Shown one piece after another: positions 20,979-24,853 of a stretch of DNA of 24,853 nucleotides. Each line of letters begins with the position of its first letter. Position 1 is the stretch's first letter. The position numbers were made by a program, and so were the translations under genes. Under the pieces are notes generated by a model. It saw only the letters and a list, made by a program, of their open reading frames with translations. It did no database searches and had not been told where the DNA came from. The stretch is from CAYPEK01 sp964409645 (lineage in GTDB: Bacteria; UBP15; UBA6099), in assembly GCA_964409645.1 (NCBI GenBank), contig CAYPEK010000060.1, positions 1 through 24,853 of the forward strand, in the 5' to 3' direction.

Positions 20979-22522
20979 CTGCCGGAAAAAAAGGGAAAGT
21001 GATACTCGTCGGCGCGGGGCCGGGTGATCCGGGCCTGATAACAGTGCGCGGACTCGAAGCGATAAAGGCGGCCGAGGTGCTGGTGTACGACTATCTGGCG
21101 AACCCGGAACTGCTCGGCGAGGCGCGGAAAGACGCGGAGAAGATATACGTCGGCAAGAAGGGCGCGGACCACGTGCTCGAACAGGACGGAATTAACGAGT
21201 TGCTGTACAGCAAGGCGGCGGAGGGCCGCCTCGTGGCGCGGCTGAAGGGCGGCGACCCGTACATATTCGGGCGCGGCTCGGAGGAGATGTCGTATCTGAC
21301 GGAGCGAGGTATCGAGGTTGAGGTCGTGCCGGGCATACCGGCGGCGATCGGCGCGTCGGCGTACGCGGGCATACCGCTCACCGACCGCAGATTCACTTCG
21401 ACGCTCGCGTTCGTCACCGGGCACGAGGACCCGACGAAGGAAGGCTCGTCGATCGACTGGGAACGGCTCGCGAAGAGCGCCGGGACGATCGTTTTCTATA
21501 TGGGCGTGAAGAACCTGCCGGAGATCGCGCGGCGGCTGACTGAGAACGGGCTGCCGGGCGAAACGCCGGTGTCGGTGGTCGAGTGGGCGACGATGCCGAA
21601 GCAGCGCGTCGTGACGGGCACTCTCGCGGACATCGCGGAGGTTGTGAAACGCGAGGGCATCAGGCCGCCCGCGCTGACGATTGTCGGCGGGGTGAACACG
21701 CTGCGCGGCGAGCTTGCGTGGTTCGAGAAGCGGCCGCTGTTCGGCAGGACGATAATCGTGACGCGGAGCCGGACGCAGGCGAGCGCGCTCGCGGGGCGGC
21801 TGCGGGAACTCGGCGCGGCGACGGTGGAGATGCCGACGATCGCGATTGAGCCGCCGGATGGATGGAGCGAACTTGACGCGGCCGCGGGGCGTATAAAGGA
21901 ATACGACTGGGTTATATTCACGAGTGTGAACGGGGTCGAATATTTCATGGAGCGGCTCTGGGCTGCGGGGTTGGATGCGCGGGCGCTTGCGGGCGTCAAA
22001 GCGGCGTCGATGGGGCCCGCGACGACGGAGAAACTGCTCGAATACGGCATAGTTGCCGATTATCAACCTGACAAATACGTCGCGGAGGCGATCTTCGAGG
22101 GCTTGAGCAAACTCGATCCGCCGGCGGGGAAAAAGTATCTGCTGCCGCGTGCGGACATCGCGCGCGAGGCACTGCCGCAGCTTCTGCGAGGCGCGGGCGC
22201 GGAGGTCGATGAAGTGACGGCGTACAAAACCGTGCCGGGCGACTTCGACGCGGAGGCGGCGCGAGAGCGGATCGCTTCGGGCGGCGTTGACGCGGTGACG
22301 TTTACGAGTTCGTCCACTGCGCGGTTTTTCGTGGAGCGGCTCGGCGCGGATTTCACGGCCGGGAACGTGTCGAAATTCGCGGCGATCTCGATCGGGCCGA
22401 TCACATCGGACACGATGCGGTCGCTTGGTATCGAGCCGGCGGCGGAATCGGCGACGCACACGATTCCGGGGCTGACGGAAACAATTGTGGATTATTTCAG
22501 CGGGAAGGGCTTAACGAAATGA
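20975..22522 (+). CDS. cobA-hemD: Fused uroporphyrinogen-III C-methyltransferase / uroporphyrinogen-III synthase
   Basis: A 515-aa fusion. Residues about 8-245 form the SAM uroporphyrinogen-III methyltransferase: GAGPGDPGLITVRG, RLKGGDPYIFGRGSEE, EVVPGIPAAIGASAYAGIPL and VTGHE are classic. It makes precorrin-2. Residues about 255-515 form HemD, which cyclises hydroxymethylbilane to uroporphyrinogen III; it opens with RTIIVTRSRTQASALAGRL and has VTFTSSSTARFF. Fusion of the two steps is common in Firmicutes, Desulfobacterota and other anaerobes and channels uroporphyrinogen III to siroheme. The ATG at 20975 forms an ATGA overlap with hemC and has GGAGG about 12 nt upstream. The stop overlaps ahbC in another ATGA. 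Confidence 0.96.
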   Translation: MTAGKKGKVILVGAGPGDPGLITVRGLEAIKAAEVLVYDYLANPELLGEARKDAEKIYVGKKGADHVLEQDGINELLYSKAAEGRLVARLKGGDPYIFGRGSEEMSYLTERGIEVEVVPGIPAAIGASAYAGIPLTDRRFTSTLAFVTGHEDPTKEGSSIDWERLAKSAGTIVFYMGVKNLPEIARRLTENGLPGETPVSVVEWATMPKQRVVTGTLADIAEVVKREGIRPPALTIVGGVNTLRGELAWFEKRPLFGRTIIVTRSRTQASALAGRLRELGAATVEMPTIAIEPPDGWSELDAAAGRIKEYDWVIFTSVNGVEYFMERLWAAGLDARALAGVKAASMGPATTEKLLEYGIVADYQPDKYVAEAIFEGLSKLDPPAGKKYLLPRADIAREALPQLLRGAGAEVDEVTAYKTVPGDFDAEAARERIASGGVDAVTFTSSSTARFFVERLGADFTAGNVSKFAAISIGPITSDTMRSLGIEPAAESATHTIPGLTETIVDYFSGKGLTK

Positions 22523-23703
22523 TAGGAATATCGAAATTATATTGCGGGACGGTGGAGCCGTCGGACGCGCTGAGGTACGGGAGGCGTTCGGGTGAGCTGC
22601 CGTCGCATCTGTTGCAGTTTTCGGAGGACAAGAAGCCGGTTGTGGTTTGGAACGCCGGGCGGCGCTGCAACCTGAGATGCGCGCACTGCTATTCGCACTC
22701 CAAGGACATCGAGTACGGCGGCGAGCTTTCGACCGAAGAAGGCATGAAGCTGATTGACGATCTGGCGGCGTTCGGCGCGCCGGTGATGCTGTTTTCGGGC
22801 GGCGAGCCGACGATGCGGCCGGACCTGTACGACCTCGTGAAGCACGCGGTGTCGCTCGGGATGCGCGCGGTGATCTCGACGAACGGGACGCTGATCGGCG
22901 ACGAGATGGCGTCGCGGCTGAAGGAGCTCGGGCTGTCGTATGTGGGCGTGAGCCTCGACGGGCTGCGCGAGACGAACGACAAGTTCCGAGGCAAGCCCGG
23001 CGCGTTCGACGCGGCGCTCGCAGGGATCGAGGCGTGCAAGAAATACGGAATAAAAGTCGGATTGCGCTTCACGATAAACAAGCGGAACGTCCACGACATC
23101 GGCGGGATTTTCGACCTGCTGGAGACGGCGGACATACCGCGCGTGTGTTTTTACCACCTCGTGTACGCCGGGCGCGGCACGAAGCTGGTGGAGGAAGACC
23201 TGTCGCGCGAGGAGAGCCGCCGCGCTGTTGACCTGATAATCGACCGGACGGCCGATCTGCACTCGCGCGGTGTGAATAAGGAAGTGCTGACGGTGGACAA
23301 TCACTGCGACGGCCCGTACTTGTATTTGCGGATGTTGCGGGAAGGCAACCCGCGCGCGGAGCAGGTGATGGAACTGCTGAAAATGAATGGCGGCAACAGC
23401 TCCGGCGTGGGCATCGGGTGCGTGAGCTGGGACGGCAGTGTGCATGCGGACCAGTTCTGGCGTCACCATACTTTCGGCAACGTGCGCGAGAGGCTGTTCA
23501 GCGAGATATGGACGGACACGAGCGAGCCGCTGATGGCGAAGCTGAAGGAAAAGAAGAAGCACGTGACGGGGCGCTGCGCGGCATGCCGTTTCCTCGACGT
23601 GTGCGCCGGGAATTTCCGCGTGCGCGCGGAGGCGGTGACGGGCGACGTCTGGGCGCCGGACCCGGCGTGCTATCTCACAGATAAAGAAATCGGATTGGAG
23701 TGA
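22519..23703 (+). CDS. ahbC: AhbC-like radical SAM 12,18-didecarboxysiroheme deacetylase
   Basis: A 394-aa radical SAM enzyme. The SAM [4Fe-4S] Cys are Cys50, Cys54 and Cys57 in CNLRCAHCYSH, followed by MLFSGGEPTMRPDLY. A C-terminal SPASM/twitch-type Cys set (Cys301, 353, 356, 362, 384) would hold an auxiliary cluster. The N-terminus MIGISKLYCGTVEPSDALRYG is the one I associate with AhbC. In the alternative haem pathway AhbC removes the two acetate side chains of didecarboxysiroheme to give Fe-coproporphyrin III. NirJ of haem d1 synthesis is a close homologue and cannot be excluded by sequence alone, but no other nir gene is present. The ATGA overlap with cobA-hemD and position next to hemB and ahbD support the haem role. 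Confidence 0.9.
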   Translation: MIGISKLYCGTVEPSDALRYGRRSGELPSHLLQFSEDKKPVVVWNAGRRCNLRCAHCYSHSKDIEYGGELSTEEGMKLIDDLAAFGAPVMLFSGGEPTMRPDLYDLVKHAVSLGMRAVISTNGTLIGDEMASRLKELGLSYVGVSLDGLRETNDKFRGKPGAFDAALAGIEACKKYGIKVGLRFTINKRNVHDIGGIFDLLETADIPRVCFYHLVYAGRGTKLVEEDLSREESRRAVDLIIDRTADLHSRGVNKEVLTVDNHCDGPYLYLRMLREGNPRAEQVMELLKMNGGNSSGVGIGCVSWDGSVHADQFWRHHTFGNVRERLFSEIWTDTSEPLMAKLKEKKKHVTGRCAACRFLDVCAGNFRVRAEAVTGDVWAPDPACYLTDKEIGLE

Positions 23704-23708
23704 TCCAG

Positions 23709-24692
23709 ATGGAATTTCCGATCGTAAGAAAGAGAAGGCTGCGCAGGACGGATGCGCTGAGGCGAATGGTGAGGGAGACGCGGATCGCGGCGGACGACCT
23801 CATCGCGCCGCTGTTCGTCGCTCCCGGCGCGAAGCTGAAAAAGGAAATCAAGTCGATGCCCGGCCAGTACCACTTTTCGGTGGACACCGTGGTGAAGGAA
23901 TGCGCGGCGCTGTACGAGCTCGGCGTTCCGGCGGTGATCCTGTTCGGGCTGCCGGAGAAAAAGGACGCGAGCGGTTCCTCCGGCATCCGCAAGAGCGGCG
24001 TGGTGCAGACGGCGATACGGGCGATCAAGAAGGCGGTGCCCGAGTTGTGCGTGATAACGGACGTCTGCCTGTGCGAGTACACGTCGCACGGCCACTGCGG
24101 GTTGCTGAAAGGCTACGCGGTGGACAACGACGCGACACTGATGCAGCTCGCGCGGATGGCGGTGTCGCACGCGGAGGCGGGCGCGGACATGGTGGCGCCG
24201 TCGGACATGATGGACGGCCGCGTGGCGGTGATCCGCGAGGCGCTCGACGCGAAGGGCTTCGAGACGATTCCGATAATGTCGTACGCGGCGAAGTACGCGT
24301 CGGCGTTTTACGGGCCGTTCCGCGAGGCGGCGGAATCGGCGCCGCAGTTCGGCGACAGGCGCTCGTACCAGATGGACCCGGCGAACGTGCTGGAAGCGCT
24401 GCACGAGGTCGAACTTGACGAAGGCGAGGGAGCGGACGTCGTGATGGTGAAGCCGGCGCTGGCCTATCTCGACGTGATCCGAGCGGTGCGGGAGCGGACG
24501 CTGCTGCCGGTGGCGGCCTACAACGTAAGCGGGGAGTATTCGATGATCGTCAACGCGGCGAAGCAGGGTCTGATCGATGGAGACCGGGCGATGATGGAGT
24601 CGCTGGTGTCGATACGGCGAGCGGGCGCGGACCTGATCCTGACGTACTTCGCGCGTCGCGCGGCGGAGCTTATGAAGAAAGGCAGTGCCTGA
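23709..24692 (+). CDS. hemB: Porphobilinogen synthase (delta-aminolevulinate dehydratase), zinc type
   Basis: A 327-aa enzyme that condenses two 5-aminolevulinate molecules to porphobilinogen. The two active-site Lys are Lys195 (SYAAKYAS) and Lys248 (VMVKPALAYLD). Cys120, Cys122 and Cys130 in DVCLCEYTSHGHCG form the catalytic zinc site, so this is the zinc-dependent rather than the magnesium-dependent type. The ATG at 23709 has GGAG 8 nt upstream; a GTG at 23700 overlaps the ahbC stop and is less likely. The stop overlaps the next ATG in a TGATG junction. The gene lies between ahbC and ahbD, which ties early and late haem steps together. Confidence 0.97.
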   Translation: MEFPIVRKRRLRRTDALRRMVRETRIAADDLIAPLFVAPGAKLKKEIKSMPGQYHFSVDTVVKECAALYELGVPAVILFGLPEKKDASGSSGIRKSGVVQTAIRAIKKAVPELCVITDVCLCEYTSHGHCGLLKGYAVDNDATLMQLARMAVSHAEAGADMVAPSDMMDGRVAVIREALDAKGFETIPIMSYAAKYASAFYGPFREAAESAPQFGDRRSYQMDPANVLEALHEVELDEGEGADVVMVKPALAYLDVIRAVRERTLLPVAAYNVSGEYSMIVNAAKQGLIDGDRAMMESLVSIRRAGADLILTYFARRAAELMKKGSA

Positions 24693-24853
24693 TGGAGCAC
24701 GGGCTTCCACACGGAATAACAGGCGGGCCGTCGCGAGGCCCGCGGCTCGTGGCGTGGGAGACAACGCGCCGCTGCCCGATGAACTGCAAGCACTGCCGGG
24801 GCGCCGCGCGCGACCAACGGTACGAGGGCGAGCTTACCAACACAGAAGCGAAG
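24692..24853 (+). CDS. ahbD: AhbD-like radical SAM haem b synthase (5' part, cut by window end)
   Basis: Only the first 54 codons are present. PRLVAWETTRRCPMNCKHC contains the radical SAM Cys triad (Cys28, Cys32, Cys35), followed by RGAARDQRYEGELTNTEAK, which fits AhbD (haem b synthase, decarboxylation of Fe-coproporphyrin III to haem b). NirJ-type relatives are possible. The ATG overlaps the hemB stop (TGATG), so the gene belongs to the same operon. The remaining C-terminal part, with its auxiliary cluster Cys, lies outside the window. Confidence 0.82.
   Translation, partial: MEHGLPHGITGGPSRGPRLVAWETTRRCPMNCKHCRGAARDQRYEGELTNTEAK

Noticed and set aside
20762..22459. A 565-codon minus-strand ORF opposite cobA-hemD
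   Set aside because: Its composition is dominated by Arg, Pro and His, as expected for the complement of a GC-rich gene, and the plus strand carries clear enzyme motifs.
22519..24853. The two radical SAM genes as nirJ of haem d1 synthesis
   Set aside because: The sequence cannot fully exclude it, but there is no nirS, nirF or other nir gene here and the context is general haem synthesis, so AhbC and AhbD are preferred.

Overview
The window reads as a chromosomal segment of a Gram-negative, probably anaerobic, uncultured bacterium. The evidence is lipoprotein and Sec signal peptides, PKD, RCC1 and Cys-rich repeat proteins like those common in Myxococcota, Desulfobacterota and related candidate phyla, and a haem operon built on the siroheme-dependent (Ahb) route known from sulfate reducers and archaea. 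I cannot fix the phylum. Most of the window is GC-rich, but the first about 2.6 kb is clearly more AT-rich.

Region 1 (1-5806) is accessory. A 387-aa RCC1-repeat lipoprotein (+) faces a 1335-aa lipoprotein (-) made of a carboxypeptidase-regulatory-like domain, Cys-rich repeats, four PKD domains and an RCC1 module. Between their 3' ends lies a 69-bp displaced copy of the 3' end of the nicotinamidase-like gene found intact at 5807-6328. The 1335-aa gene is therefore bracketed by direct repeats, which looks like the footprint of an insertion. The two RCC1 modules also share DNA-level similarity in inverted orientation.

Region 2 (5807-8910, -) holds ftsH, with an unusual C-terminal extension of about 245 residues, followed closely by the nicotinamidase/isochorismatase-family hydrolase. 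Region 3 (9192-11715, +) holds two exported proteins behind a good sigma70-type promoter: an unrecognised helical/TPR-like protein and a TolB-like propeller protein. Region 4 (11740-13235, -) is a membrane GGDEF diguanylate cyclase with an intact I-site, followed by a stand-alone CheY-like receiver. Region 5 (13462-17107, -) holds an exported polysaccharide-deacetylase-like protein and a solitary HyuA-type hydantoinase/oxoprolinase homologue, with a perfect palindrome between them.

Region 6 (17305-end, +) is a tightly packed tetrapyrrole operon with overlapping or nearly overlapping genes: hemX/ccsA-like, sirC (precorrin-2 dehydrogenase), hemA, hemC, a cobA-hemD fusion, ahbC, hemB and the start of ahbD, which is cut by the window end. 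Together these would take glutamyl-tRNA towards uroporphyrinogen III (hemL is not in the window), then to precorrin-2 and sirohydrochlorin, and finally siroheme derivatives to haem b. AhbA/AhbB and a separate ferrochelatase are not in the window. No tRNA, rRNA, CRISPR array, transposase or integrase was seen.
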